A program made the position numbers and the translations under genes. Below are positions 34,478 to 45,738 of a stretch of 64,000 nucleotides of DNA, piece by piece. A model generated the notes under the pieces. That model saw nothing but the letters and a program-made list of their open reading frames with translations, was not told where the DNA came from and ran no database searches. The stretch comes from Pohlia nutans (taxonomy: Eukaryota; Streptophyta; Bryopsida; Bryales; Mniaceae). The DNA lies in contig CM040087.1 in the NCBI GenBank assembly GCA_022496805.1, positions 9,684,001 to 9,748,000 of the forward strand, written 5' to 3'. Positions within the stretch are counted from its first letter, which is position 1. The number at the start of each line of letters is the position of its first letter.

Positions 34478-37182
34478 CTGCAGTGATCTTTCTTTTGTCA
34501 GGAGACAGTCTAGCACTTAAATTGCTACTTTTCCATGGCTTGATGAGCAATCCAGGCTCTCTTTTCATATTAATATGTAAGTAATATCAGGGTAATCCAC
34601 ATGTGCTACCTAGTTGCTACTTAGGCAATACCTGCATCAAGAATTTCCGACCCCATGGATTTTAAACGATTTCCCTGCGACATCCAATGTTTCATGGGTT
34701 TGTATATTTTTCATACGGATTTTGCACGGATTTTGCGCTAATTCCGCACGGATTCTCCACTTGTTAGATAACAAAAATAGCGAATGTAAAATCCGTGTGG
34801 ATTCAGTGCAGAATTAGAGCAAAATCCGTGCAAAACCCACGCAGAAAATGCACGCAGCCATGAAAGTACGGATATAGCACGGAAATCATTAAAAATCAGT
34901 GAGGTCCTAGATTCTTGATGTGGGTGATACCTAAGTTTTAAGAGGCTACACATCTTGACTCCATGTAGGAAATTTGGCTATTGTTCTTTCTTTTATTTTT
35001 TCCAAAAATCTTCTCATAACATTCAGTAGCCTCTGCGACTGCTGCCTTCCCACAACAAAATGATGTAGAATATCCCACATCATTTCATCCCCCAATGAAA
35101 TGATGTGGGATATTCCAAATCACATCAATAACTATGGGGGCAGGTGGCATTAAGCAAGAACAACTAACCATGGTGAACAGTAATCGAAAGCACTCACTCG
35201 GTCACAACTCAATAGTTACATGTGATTGTTTATTTGATTCAATAGCTCATTCAATTACATATCACTGGTCACTCCATATATAAAGGTGGATGAAACTAAC
35301 AAGCAGCCTTCGTGAAGGCTAATGAATGCTCTGGTGTATCGACTAGCCAGCCCAAATTTTATGTACCAAAAGTTGGCTAAAATTAGCAACAACAAAAATC
35401 ACTGGTCACCTGTCCGTTCACATATCCATCACTCGTTATAGTGCCCCCTCTTTTTTCAATGCGCTCAATTTCGCCCTTGTTTCGCATTGTGTCATGGTCA
35501 GTGGACAGTTCTTCTGCCTGGCCCCTCCGACACAACACTGCCCGGCAGTCGCCTGCATTCGCCACTAGCAAGTTCCTGAAATCCCAAGCTTGCTTCGTGT
35601 TAACCCCTAAAGGACCAAGGATTCATAGTTTTAAAATGACAAATTCAATTAATCATATTGTGAAAAAAGTAATTAAGATGTGACCAAATTTTATATCACG
35701 GGAATTACTCAAGAACATTGCATGTGTTGGTCAAAGAACAAATAAATTTGAACAAAGAAAACTCCACTTAGGACCTACTCAAAAGTGCCAAAAAAAACAT
35801 GAGGCCCAATTTGGACTTCTTGGTCCTTAGGGGTTAAGAAACAATCGGATCACAACATTTGCTTACCTATGATCTGTATCTTCAAAAAGGAACACCCAGA
35901 AAACCAAACCAAGCATTCTTGTGCATTCTATCAGCTTCATCACACAAAAATAGTGACCACAATTGCTTCCTTGGTGATGCTAAGGTGCACGAGACTAATA
36001 AATGGATTGAAATAAAAGGATGATTTTGATAAAAGATGGTTACCTAGATTGTATTAGTGCAATAAGGGCAGTGGTTCCTGAGTGAAGATTGTTTTCGTAG
36101 AAGTCCCTATCAAGCCTCAGGAACTCATTTTTAACAGCCTCCTCTACTGATACAGGGAATAGTGCATCTTGCAGTATGAAATCCAGCAGATGCTCTTTTG
36201 CATATAAGGCTGCAGCAGGGCCGTCATGCCCATCAAAGACCTGAGACTCAACAAAAAAAAACCACGTCTGACATTCAGTTATATGAAAGACAACCTTCAA
36301 AACAAGAATAATACAGCCACGGGATGATATACGAATCAGACTTCAAAATTCACAATTTCCTGAGGACTGGACACTAAGATTAATTGTTCTCTTACTTTTT
36401 TTCAAATGTTCTCCAGCAGCCAGGATTTAGAAATCAAGGTTCATCGGTAGCAATTGGCCTGTGCGTAGTTTAAACCCCAAAAGGACCAAGGATTCATGGG
36501 TTCAAAATGACAAATTCAATCTATCATATTGTGGAAAATATAATTCAACCCTTAAAGGTCTAGAGAGCCCTTTCCGACCAGTGTTATACACCACTATTCC
36601 ATTGTATTTGGCATGGTTCCACACCACCTATGGGTTTAAGATCAAAAGTAAAGTTAAAATTCACGTCAACATGATTTTAGTGAGCTATTGGGGTCTGAAT
36701 TTGGAACATTCTATTTACAAAAAATGTCAAATATATGCCAACGTATCTACTATCCCCATCAGCCCTTGAAGGGTTAAATAAGACCAAATTTTATATCACT
36801 AGAATCGATGAAGAACATTGCTCAAAAAACAGATGAATTTGGACAATTTAAGGAAGTTCATACAGGACCTACTCAAAACTGCTTAAAAAAAACATGAGTT
36901 CCAAATTGGGCTTCTTGGTCCTTTAGGGGTTAAGATTCAACCACATGTTTGCTCATTCAATCTTTTCCAGAAACAGTCATAATTCTGTGCAAAAAGCTTT
37001 ACACCCACCCCATAGAATGCGCCTGGAGCATGCAGATGATCATGAAGATCATCTACGCAAATCAGCTCATCTTCCAATGTCTGCCTGATGCCACGGTCAG
37101 TGCATCCTCCAGATCGGTATTGCGGCACAAACACATGATCATTCCTACCCTCAGCTGCATTTTCTCGCTCGACGTTGTCCAC
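34061..37182 (-). CDS. Protein phosphatase 2C (PPM family), partial at N-terminus
   Basis: Metal-dependent Ser/Thr phosphatase of the plant PP2C group with RSG-x-D-G/ICIDDL motifs. The exons, in order of transcription, are 37182-37009, 36240-36044, 35575-35410 and 34477-34061; phases agree at each GT..AG junction, giving 317 residues. Motifs: [78 protein letters not shown], the DHD segment with [40 protein letters not shown] and SQDN. Metal-binding Asp of FDGH, CDG and QDN are present. Deviations: DGHDG for DGHGG, GLWN for G(I/L)WD. About 60 residues are missing from the family's usual length, so a first exon must lie upstream of 37182; I could not place it. All introns contain transposon insertions. 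Confidence 0.9.
34570..34985. repeat. Dispersed repeat in the PP2C intron, split by a foldback MITE (34632-34924)
   Basis: The flanks (gtaatatcagggtaat, ggcaatacct, then gatacctaag, ctccatgtaggaaat) match 60055-60125 joined to 60679-60720. Between them lies an inverted-repeat element with ends CATCAAGAATTTCCGA and TAGATTCTTGATG and long complementary arms containing many copies of (a)tccgtgc/gcacgga. The host repeat also provides the empty site for element P at 60126-60678. Confidence 0.6.
35015..35337. repeat. 300-bp dispersed repeat, copy 1 (PP2C intron)
   Basis: It is similar to 41780-42075 over its length (ggggcaggtggcattaag, gaaagcactcactc, tgtttatttgattcaatagc, tcactggtcactccat, tataaaggtggatgaaact). 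This copy has an extra 45-bp palindromic piece (35063-35125, gatgtgggatattcc). A TATAAAG box occurs near the right end in both copies, raising the possibility of a solo LTR, not proven. Confidence 0.6.
35410..35575 (-). CDS. PP2C internal exon ([12 protein letters not shown])
   Basis: The acceptor is gggatttcag| and the donor CAG|GTGACC. It encodes [20 protein letters not shown] to GYVNGQ and joins the next exon in phase 0. Confidence 0.9.
35600..35837. mobile_element. pB2-family TTAA MITE in a PP2C intron
   Basis: TTAA at both ends. Inverted termini are CCCCTAAAGGACCAAG and CTTGGTCCTTAGGGG. At 238 bp it is complete. Related copies are at 36470-36933 (next intron) and, degenerate, at 37215-37396. 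Confidence 0.85.
36044..36240 (-). CDS. PP2C internal exon (FDGHDG)
   Basis: The acceptor is gagtctcag| and the donor TCTAG|GTAACC (phase 2). It encodes [20 protein letters not shown] through [12 protein letters not shown]. Confidence 0.88.
36470..36933. mobile_element. pB2-family TTAA MITE with nested element, PP2C intron
   Basis: The left end TTAAACCCCAAAAGGACC and right end GGTCCTTTAGGGGTTAA bound a copy of 35600-35837. It is interrupted at the family's internal TTAA (sequence gtaattaaga in the other copy) by 36544-36777. Confidence 0.85.
36544..36777. mobile_element. TTAA MITE nested in the pB2 element
   Basis: The ends are CCCTTAAAGG and CCCTTGAAGGG, flanked by TTCA (mutated) and TTAA. 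Excising it rejoins the host family sequence. The interior (gtatttggcatggttcc etc.) has no other copy here. Confidence 0.75.
37009..37182 (-). CDS. PP2C exon with RSG/ICVDDL motif
   Basis: The acceptor is gatcttcag| and the donor is GGG|GTGGGT. It encodes [20 protein letters not shown] to GAFYG. The previous exon is not identified. A frame at 37273-37476 with a possible donor is one weak candidate. Confidence 0.75.
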
Positions 37183-37214
37183 CTGAAGATCAATCATGGG
37201 CCTTTTCAGCACAA

Positions 37215-37396
37215 CAGGAAAGAAAAACCAAACCAGGGTTTCGTGGTTTGAAAAATGACCATATTTTGAATATCAAGAATTCACACCGGGCCAAATTTTG
37301 AAACATTTCATGTGTTGGCCAAAAAATAGAGACAAGTCGCCATTAAAAGTGCTAAATAAACATTGGGAGTCATAAACCCTAAGGCACAAAGGGTTA
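37215..37396. mobile_element. Degenerate pB2-like remnant in the upstream PP2C intron
   Basis: Scattered matches to 35600-35837 (gaaaaatgacca, gccaaattttgaaacatt, catgtgttgg) are preserved in order, with eroded ends ccagggttt and cacaaagggttag. The stretch 37400-39232 contains the 5' part of the PP2C gene, not resolved, and a short (GGTC)n run at about 38889-38917. Confidence 0.4.
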
Positions 37397-39232
37397 GACA
37401 TGAGTACCATTCTGATCACACTGAAAACATTTCCACAAGAGTGCTGCTGCTTCTGAGGTTCTGCTGAACACAACACAACCTCACAATGAGAACTAATAAA
37501 AAGTATGGAAAAACATTGCTAAGCATCATCATTTGTTAATCCACCACTATGTCCATTCCGATGATACCCTAGGTTAAGAAAAATGGCCTTCCAAATAAAA
37601 GCATACTGAGGAGGAGGGAAAAATCATAATCAACCTCCTGGTTTCCCAAGGTCACAAGACAAGACTGAATATCTGGGCTTTTACACATAATTACCGTGAA
37701 TCAAAATTCTCAGGAACCCTATTGAAAACAAGGAAACAAAAAACGAGAAAAAACCCCACAAAGCAAGACTCTTGTGTTAATCCCTACAACAACAGCCGAG
37801 TGACTTCTATGTCTAAGTCAATCCCCTTACAAATTCGGAAACTTTGAAGTAGATTCAGCCAACTAATTTTTCTCATCCAGAAATAGAATAATTAATTTAG
37901 AGGAGAGAATCTTTAGAATCTTGGAAGAGGTTTCTCCCAAACGTTTGACCACCGTGAAAAAACCACAAAGTATCTGAATAAATTGAAAAATTATGTGTTC
38001 CAGCCACTGTAAATTATTACGTGTTAAAGCAAATTCTGTCATCTAATCAAAGGCCATTACTATTATCTCTGAAGCCGTAAGTTGCTGGTTTAGGAAAGAT
38101 CAACTCAAATAAAATGTAGTACGTGATCCAGATTCACAAGATTCAAAGGACCGAGCCGGAACGTAAACTACTAGTACGTCCATCGCATAGTTAGAATGAA
38201 GCAGACTACTCTGATAAAACAGAATGCTGGGAGAAAACCTAATTGATGATCCCCCTATCCGGATTACCCTAATCTACTCGAAACTTACCCTAAACTAATA
38301 CAACATTCGTAACGGCTTACCACTATCAAAATTGCAGCCTGTTGATGGAAACGAGATCAAAGTCTCCGCCTTTAGCTCCTCAGTCTTTCATAAACCTTAA
38401 TCCTGCCAAAATCATCACACACGCTCTTAATAATAATTTTAAAGAAAATCATAATCATAATCTTCACTGTAACCCAACGCGTGAAACCCCAACCAAGACG
38501 AAACCAACACACTGAATGGCTCCCCATCCATACCTAATGAGTTATCATAAGAAAGACGGAGAAAACGAGGTACTGTAAGGCAGGTGTCCTACTTGTGCCT
38601 TGTGACAACCCAACTGGCTCTGTTTTGGTACACTTTTGAGTGAAAACAAGGAACATGGAAGCATTGAAAGCAAGGAGCATGGATGGATCATATTCTTTCT
38701 AACTTAACACACAGACTTCACACAACCGACCTCACAGAACTTGCACAGACAGACAGACAAAGCAACTGAAGCCACTCAGCAAATCATTTACCACCATGAG
38801 ATGAGTGAGTGGATTTTGCAAGAGGCAAACAATTAGTTTTTCACAAATCTTCTATCATAACAACTGGTGAGTGGCCTTTTCTGAGTCACTCGGTCCGTCA
38901 GTCGGTCGGTCGGTCGGGTAAGTGGAACGAAGTTACTCTCTGCAAAGTTTCTACCAGTGATCTCAAAACTGGCTAAAATTAGCTGGATTTCTACCCAAAA
39001 AATGGGGCTGCTAAACATACAAAGGAAAAAAGGAAAAAAATGAAAAAAAATATGAAATGATGCGAAAATGTTCATTATGATATAAATATGTAGCAACTTC
39101 ATGAGGTGATATCTGCGGATATCATCATGGTATCACCTTAATATATCAAGGGTATTGCCGGATATTATAGAGGTATCGTGAGTATTGTATGCACTAGATA
39201 CCATTTATGTGGGAGGTCGCTTAATGTTCTAA

Positions 39233-39595
39233 GGACCGCTTCACAGTATGACCAAAGGTCGAGAGGCCGTCGATTTCCACCAATCAAATTGCAAGAAACC
39301 ATGGTTTCAGCCTCTCGACCCTTCACACTAGAGGCCAAAGTCCAAAGGCCGTGGACCTTCAAAATGCTTACATGGCAACACTTTTTGACCAAGGTGACGG
39401 CCTCTCGAGAGGAAGTTTGGGTCTTACATTTTGCAAGACCCGTCACTATGGTCGAGAGGCCGTCGATTTCTTTTCATAAAAAATGAAAACTATATTTTAT
39501 TGCTATTTTCAGTAGATTTCTTTGAACTCTCAACAAAGTTTGGACTCTCAATCCCACGGCCTCTCGACTTGGACGGCCATAGTGTGAAGCGGCCC
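39233..39595. mobile_element. Harbinger-like MITE, family H2 copy a
   Basis: Ends GGACCGCTTCACAGTATG and CATAGTGTGAAGCGGCCC are flanked by TAA on both sides (39230-39232, 39596-39598). The internal motif gtcgagaggccgtcgattt and its complements recur several times, so the element is rich in sub-repeats. Other copies: 39836-40413, 56335-56500, 56821-57132, 59309-59667. Confidence 0.8.
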
Positions 39596-39835
39596 TAAAT
39601 GTCATAAAGTGGTTCTGAGATCACTGGTTTCTACTGGTTGCTCAAGCATCTTGCACGCCGAGAAACTTTGCTGCAAGAGCTTCCCACTGTTCCCAGCATG
39701 TGCCGGTGGATCTATCCCCTTGGGCCCAGAATATACAGTATATATACCCGAGTATGTTATTATTATTTCTGACTTTTGGTTTTGAATAGTTCAAACTATG
39801 GGCTCCTAAGTTAACACCTTGTGATAGGGGCATCC

Positions 39836-40413
39836 GGTCGCTTCACACTATGGTCGAAGGTTGAGAGGCTGTCGAATTCTACTAATTATGTTGCAAGAAA
39901 GTCAAAAATTGACTTTTCTCGACCCTTCATACATCAGGCCAAAGTCCACACGTCGTTACCTTCCAAAATGTTTACATAGCAACACTTTTTGAACATTTTG
40001 GTGCCAAAGTGATCAATTCTCAAAAGAGGATTGGGTCGAACAAGAATGGAAACCCAATTCATGATTGAGAGGCTATTGAGAATCTTTCAATAAACTAATG
40101 GGATTTTTTATTTTATCAAAAGTTTGGCCATCTAAGACTTGGATTTGGATTTAGCCTTTGGAGCTTTACATTATTGCCACTTGAAGGCTTAGTTTGCCTT
40201 CGGACCTCCAAAATGGAATTTTATACTATGGCTAGAAGTCAGAAGGCTTGGTCTATAGACTTTCAACATGGCGCTTCATACTATGGCTGGTCGAAGGCTC
40301 CAATTTCTATATTTTATTATATATTCCAAGCACAAGCCTTTGAACTCTCAACATAAATTCGTCATAAACTCCCAGAGCCTCTCGACTTAGACAACCATAG
40401 TATGAACTAGCCC
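39836..40413. mobile_element. Harbinger-like MITE, family H2 copy b (diverged)
   Basis: It starts ggtcgcttcacactatgg and ends accatagtatgaactagccc followed by TTA. Interior blocks match copy a with many changes and an extra internal part around 40140-40300. The stretch 40414-41030 has no gene. Confidence 0.6.
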
Positions 40414-41029
40414 TTAGGTAAGTCTCTTGTTGAGTTTTGAGGCAGTCAAGTCTCAAATTTACTTTGAAAAACTTTTTGCTAGCCAAACAAGGGTTTTTAT
40501 TTATTTATTGGAAATACAACCTAGAAAGGAACAGTCACTTATATCTCTTTATATTGAAGGGAAGGCCCCACAATGGCTCTTTTGCAGGTTCTCTTGTAGG
40601 ATGTATTGTCTAAAAAAGAAACCTTGAGCGAAATTACTCAAGGCTTATCTTGTCTTTGGATACTAGCCAGGAGGACAAAATTGACATCAATTGGATACAA
40701 GGTTCAAAATATATATTTTAAGATCTTGGCCTCGACTTGTGGAAGTTTTCATAGGAATCAAATTCTACTTTAAAAATTGGAATAGCTCATGTTCATTTTA
40801 CAAAGAATACATGTAGAATATAATATATTGTATTGTAAACCTTTGTAACACTAAAGACAAAACATGAGTTGGAAATGATGACTATTTTGCAAATACTCCT
40901 TTAAATGCAATTATTATAGGTTACACTAGGATTTACGACTTGCCATAATTTTCTAATCGTCACAAAAAAATTCATGTATCACAGATTAAATCAAACATGA
41001 TTATATAATAATCTATTTTTAAAACCCAT

Positions 41030-41592
41030 TGTCCCCTAAAGGACCGGGAGGACGCATTATGTCCAAAATAAATAAATTGGGAACGTATTTAGATTTCATA
41101 ATTTTGACTCCATGTTAATTAAATAACTATAAATCCTCGTTACGAGAATACAAAAATCCTTCAAAGATGTGTATTTACATTGATCAATTCACCGGGGAAA
41201 AATTAAAATGTAAACGCATGTGAATTTGGGATGTGGTAATTAAGGAGGTTGATGACCTGTAAGTTGTTTTCACACTAGGGTGTTAGATTTGTTCCAAAAA
41301 ACACTACACTTAGAGTATTGCATTTCAACCAATCACAATAAATCTCATGTACATATTGTCAATATCTTATTTGTTATCAAATTACAAAAAAAAATTCAAT
41401 TTCAAGTTTTGAATTTTATACAAAATATCGGTGATAGCAATTGCAAATCTAACCTTATGTTATAATCTAAAATTGATAATGTACAACTTTTATTCAAATA
41501 TCAAGTTCAAGATATTCCACTACGTTGTACTTTATAATGCATCTTTACAAAACTGCGGAATTTGGAGAGGGATAAGGACGTTTAGGGATTAA
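41030..41592. mobile_element. pB4-family TTAA element, left end unclear
   Basis: The right end GGACGTTTAGGGATTAA with TTAA at 41589-41592 and the interior (cacttagagtattgcatttc, gatagcaattgcaaatctaa) match 22386-22964. A cccctaaaggacc motif at 41033 may be the left end or an older element. Confidence 0.5.
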
Positions 41593-41779
41593 GGTCTCAC
41601 TTTTTGAACTAAGAATGAAACTTGACATAAACCAATTATGTGATTTAAAAAAATTAAATTAAAAAAATCGCAATATCTTATTTTGAAGATCCATACCATA
41701 TAAATTATAGTCAACTAGCACAAGAACCAAGATAAATCTGGATAGATGAAAAATTGTACAAATGTAGTCAAAGGAAAGT

Positions 41780-42075
41780 TTACAACAATTTGTTTCATGA
41801 CATTTAGTAACCTCTATGACTGTTGCCTTCCCTCCAACATAATGATGTGAAATATTCCACATTACATCAGTAGCTATAGGGGCAGGTGGCATTAAGTAAG
41901 AGCAACCAACGATAGTGAACAATATTAGAAAGCACTCACTCAATCATAATTCAACAGTGTCATGTAATTGTTTATTTGATTCAATAGCTCATTCAATTAC
42001 ACATCACTGGTCACTCCATTTATAAAGGTGGATGAAACTAAAAATCAGCCTTCTTGAAGGCTATTGAATGTTATG
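41780..42075. repeat. 300-bp dispersed repeat, copy 2
   Basis: Partner of 35015-35337, without the extra palindrome. It is followed at 42100-42117 by gtgcgtcaaagggttaa, possibly a lone TTAA-element end. Confidence 0.6.
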
Positions 42076-42609
42076 TTGGACACCCATTATATGGATGCAT
42101 GTGCGTCAAAGGGTTAACATGGCCTAACCAAACAACCACGCTACGAGGAGCTTTGACCGAAATAGCATGGATGAAGAACGAGAATACATTTAAGTAGAAT
42201 CATGGACGGAATATATTTGCTACAATTATTTTTAACCAAGAAAATTGCTCGGAAAATCGGTGTCCCTGCAATGCCTTTCCCTGCGGTTAGAGCCAACAAA
42301 ACCTCGGGCACGCAACGATAAAGGGGTTCAGCACCTGAAGGTTTTGGAATCTGCAGAAACTCCTCAGTGCTACTAAATTCTGCAGAATCGTCGTCAAAAA
42401 CAGCAAAATCAATCAGACAATCAGAGAAACCTATCTACAGTCAGGAAGGAATTGCTTACGAATTTTTCAATCACTTCTCACTAGAAAGTTCAACAATCTT
42501 TAGGAAGCTCTAGCATGCTCAAAAATGAACCAATTTTGAAACCGCAAATTGCATTGGAATTACAATGAAGCGTGCTTCAACTTCATGATAAGTGAAAAAA
42601 GAATAATTT

Positions 42610-42975
42610 AAAGTCATACAAAAATTTAGATTTCTTTTATACACTATCTATCATTTTATAGTGAACCTTTGGGAGATAGTCAAAGATTTTTTGCATTAAG
42701 TACAAAATAAGTAAGAAATCGTACAAGTAGTTCAAGCGGTGTGGGATCAAGTATCTTTAAAGCAATTGTGAAGGTTCATTTCTAATATGTACCATTAAAT
42801 ACAAGTTGTAATTTTCACAAATGGTGGCAGCACTAAATGGTAGGTAGCATATAGAAAACATCATAACAATTGTATGATTTTCAATTACAGATGTGTATTT
42901 GTATTGGTGATAAAGTAGACTTTATTGTGATTCCAATGCAATTTGAAATTCCAAAATCCATTCATTTTTGAGCAA
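42610..42975. repeat. Copy of the 32240-32930 dispersed repeat
   Basis: cactatctatcatt, aatggtaggtagcatat and ttgtatgattttcaattac correspond to the arms of the inverted repeat at 32240-33440. No termini were resolved. Confidence 0.45.
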
Positions 42976-43128
42976 GTTCTTGCATTCCAAAGTTTGGCAG
43001 TTTTTTCCTGTCAACTAAAATTTGTAAGCAATTCCTACCTGTACAGTAGAAATTCTACCAGTTGTTGCATTGTCTGTGGAGCAGCTTACCAGTGAGAATT
43101 CACCACTACCTTCCTCGGCATGCATAGA

Positions 43129-43320
43129 CACTATTAGGAAATGTGTTGTTTTTCACTTACTATCAATGAAAAAGGAATGAAATCGCGCCAAGCACGTGTA
43201 TTGTGTTACTACTCGTGAGTGGTTTTGGTACAAGAAAACAGAAATATGAGTATAATATTTAGCCACTATTCACTATTCTCACAAAGTGGGGAATGAAAAA
43301 CGACAAGTCTGCTACTAGTG
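43129..43320. mobile_element. CACTA-type MITE, first of three in a row
   Basis: It begins CACTATTAGGAAATGTG and ends GTCTGCTACTAGTG, with AGA on both sides as a 3-bp target duplication. It is related in inverse orientation to 5197-5377. Confidence 0.75.
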
Positions 43321-43349
43321 AGACATGGATTATATGGCAATTGAAGGTG

Positions 43350-43558
43350 CACTACAAGGAGAGGCATCGTTTCTCACTCAGGAGGATCCTCTTCATCGTC
43401 TTTTTTTCTTTCTTTTTTAATTTTTTAATTTTTATTGTACACGCTTGTCTTAAATGACAAATCTCACTCATCCAAGTCCAACCAAAAAATTGGTGAGTGT
43501 GAAGTGGCACCGTTTGACTCAGAGAGGGAGTGAAAAGTAATGCCTTCTCCTTGTAGTG
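43350..43558. mobile_element. CACTACAAGGAGA-type MITE, complete copy
   Basis: Ends CACTACAAGGAGAGGCATCG and ATGCCTTCTCCTTGTAGTG are flanked by GTG on both sides. It provides the full-length reference for 14345-14522 and 14707-14878. Confidence 0.8.
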
Positions 43559-43567
43559 GTGTATCAT

Positions 43568-43865
43568 CACTAGTAACAGACCTATCATTTTTCATTCCTC
43601 ACTTCGTGAAACAATGATAGTGGTTGAATATTATGTTTATAATTTTGTCTTCTTATGACCAAAATCACTCACTAGTATTTTTTTAATTTTTTTTTGGCAC
43701 AAATTGAAGAATCAATTGCAAGGAGATAAAATACATAGCCACCACATCAATGCGACGCGGAGCAAAATAAAACCACTCACTAGTATTGACACAACATGTG
43801 CCTGGCGCGATTTCATTTCATTTTCCATTTATAGTATGTGAAAAAGGACACATTTCCTACTAGTG
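43568..43865. mobile_element. CACTA-type MITE carrying a retroposon
   Basis: It begins CACTAGTAACAGACC and ends TTTCCTACTAGTG, and is a longer relative of 5197-5377. The extra length is due to the insertion at 43680-43773. Confidence 0.75.
43680..43773 (-). mobile_element. Short retroposon insertion with 14-bp target duplication
   Basis: CACTCACTAGTATT occurs exactly at 43666-43679 and 43774-43787. The 94-bp insert has a T-rich left edge, so on the minus strand it ends in an A-rich tail, as a 5'-truncated LINE or SINE would. Related 3' ends may be at 9276-9320 and 57408-57450 (acaa(a/g)ttga.. and caattgca). The parental element is unknown. Confidence 0.7.
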
Positions 43866-44511
43866 CACCAAAGCCAGGCATATTTGACAAAAAATTCTCC
43901 ACTCAAAACTCAAGAAAGAATGATGCCGCGACCAAAACCAACACGTACTCCTGGACTGGCAATGATCACCCTTGCATTACTCTTCAATTTTTTTCTGCAA
44001 TCCCTCATGTTATGCCAAGTCGATCTGTTTTATTGAGGCACCTGTGTCATTGTCTTTTTGTCTGGTTACAGGGAAGGAAATTCTAGTTCATGGTATTTTT
44101 CTTGATGACGGATGACTAATTGATATTAGATTAATGTACATTGGTTATACCTGGGTATGGCTAGTGTGCAAATAGAAGTTGAAAATGAATGCTATTTCGA
44201 TACGGCAATTAGAAAACTCTAACGAGATAGCAACACCCAAAATCACCATATATTAGAGTTAATAGGAAAGAGTGTCTCAAATTGGAAAGAAACCTTAAAC
44301 TCATTTTAGACTCGTTTTGAGTTCAAAAAGATTGCAAAATTAGTCTATGATGAGTTGGAGAATAATCTAAAGCAAGCCATGCGCTATCACAAGGTGTGAA
44401 ATTCATGACCTCCCCAATGCTAAAGGAGAGTTCTCACATGCTTCCTAAAGCCAAGAACCCGACGATGGAAACTAATTGTGAACAATGACTGTCAGAAAGA
44501 AGAAAGAAAGA

Positions 44512-44520
<9 letters not shown>

Positions 44521-44555
<35 letters not shown>
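44521..44555. repeat. (GA)n microsatellite
   Basis: About 17 GA units preceded by an A-rich stretch. The flanking region 43866-44792 has no recognised gene. Confidence 0.95.
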
Positions 44556-44559
<4 letters not shown>

Positions 44560-44792
44560 CTCCCCATCAACTCCTCTTTTGTTTTTGGTTAACTCAATCG
44601 TGGCCCACTAAATTTACGAGAGGCTTTATTAATAATAAATTTTTTTAAACACAGTGGTAAAATTCATCCAATTTGGATGAAACTTTGTTCTAGTGGATGC
44701 ATTTTTGTCCGAATGGATGAATGTGCCCCTGCCATTTGCCCAATGGTGGTTTCGGTGAAGAGAATGACAAATGCAGTGAAGTTAGACAGCTC

Positions 44793-45738
44793 TTAACCCC
44801 TAAATTTCCTTGTGTTTTTGGGAGCTTGAAACCTCAAAACTGCGATTTTCTACCTCTATGTACTCCCGGGGATGTGAACCAAGTTTTTTTACTTCTTTTA
44901 GCATTCCAACCGTAAGATCTTGTACCTAAGCCTATTCATAGCTACTGTTTCAAAAACTGACCGTTGGATGTTTATCATTTGCAAGATCATAACATCCAAA
45001 GTTTGTGCAAAAGTTTTTCGGGGCATTGCTTAGGAGGCATTGTCTCCATAGTGCAAAGGGGGACTTGAAGATTGTTACTCCAAACATTTTGCTCATATTT
45101 TTTTCCATGTAGATAACTAAGTTGGGTACGCTCATGCAAAATTTTAGAGACTCATTACGCATTTCAAACCTTCATGCAAATTAATTTCCAGAAGAAGGTA
45201 TAAAAATGGCAATTTGATGAAACATGCATCACATTAATTGTATTTGATTTTTGGAAAAAATGAACGGTGATTAGGTACCTCTATGATTTTATAAATTTTA
45301 GGCGAAATTATTTTTTTTAAATTTCAAAATCTCAAATTTTGACAAATTTCGAAAGAAAAGAATGTGAAATTACAAAAAACCTTGGAGGTTGCTGTTCTTT
45401 ATTTTGGAGGCTGCCCTTGTCAAGCCAAGAATATAATCAACATGGGTCACTTCAAATTCTGAGCCTAAATGTGGTGAAGAGCATGTCTCCAAAAAAAAAA
45501 TTGAAAAAATGATTATAATAAAAAGTATTTTTCTGCCCCAGTTGGGCTTGAAACCAAAAATTTCAATAAAAAAATTATAAAATCCGAATTTGACTTCGTA
45601 ATTTTTACCACACACACCTTGTATGTATGACCACGCCCACGCCAAATTATAGTCTAAAATTCTTAATTTAGACCTTCCATCTAAGCTGCCCGAAACAGCA
45701 AAAAGCCATTTTGGCTTTTAAGGGCCTTTAGGGGTTAA
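44793..45738. mobile_element. pB3-family TTAA element
   Basis: TTAA at 44793-44796 and 45735-45738; ends CCCCTAAATTTCC and GGGCCTTTAGGGG. The interior (aaactgcgattttc, aagccattttggctttta) is found in opposite orientation at 57536-58485, an element of almost the same length (946 and 950 bp). Confidence 0.8.

Noticed and set aside
41033..41046. cccctaaaggacc as the left end of a further TTAA element
   Set aside because: It is not preceded by TTAA, and pairing with the end at 41592 could not be confirmed.
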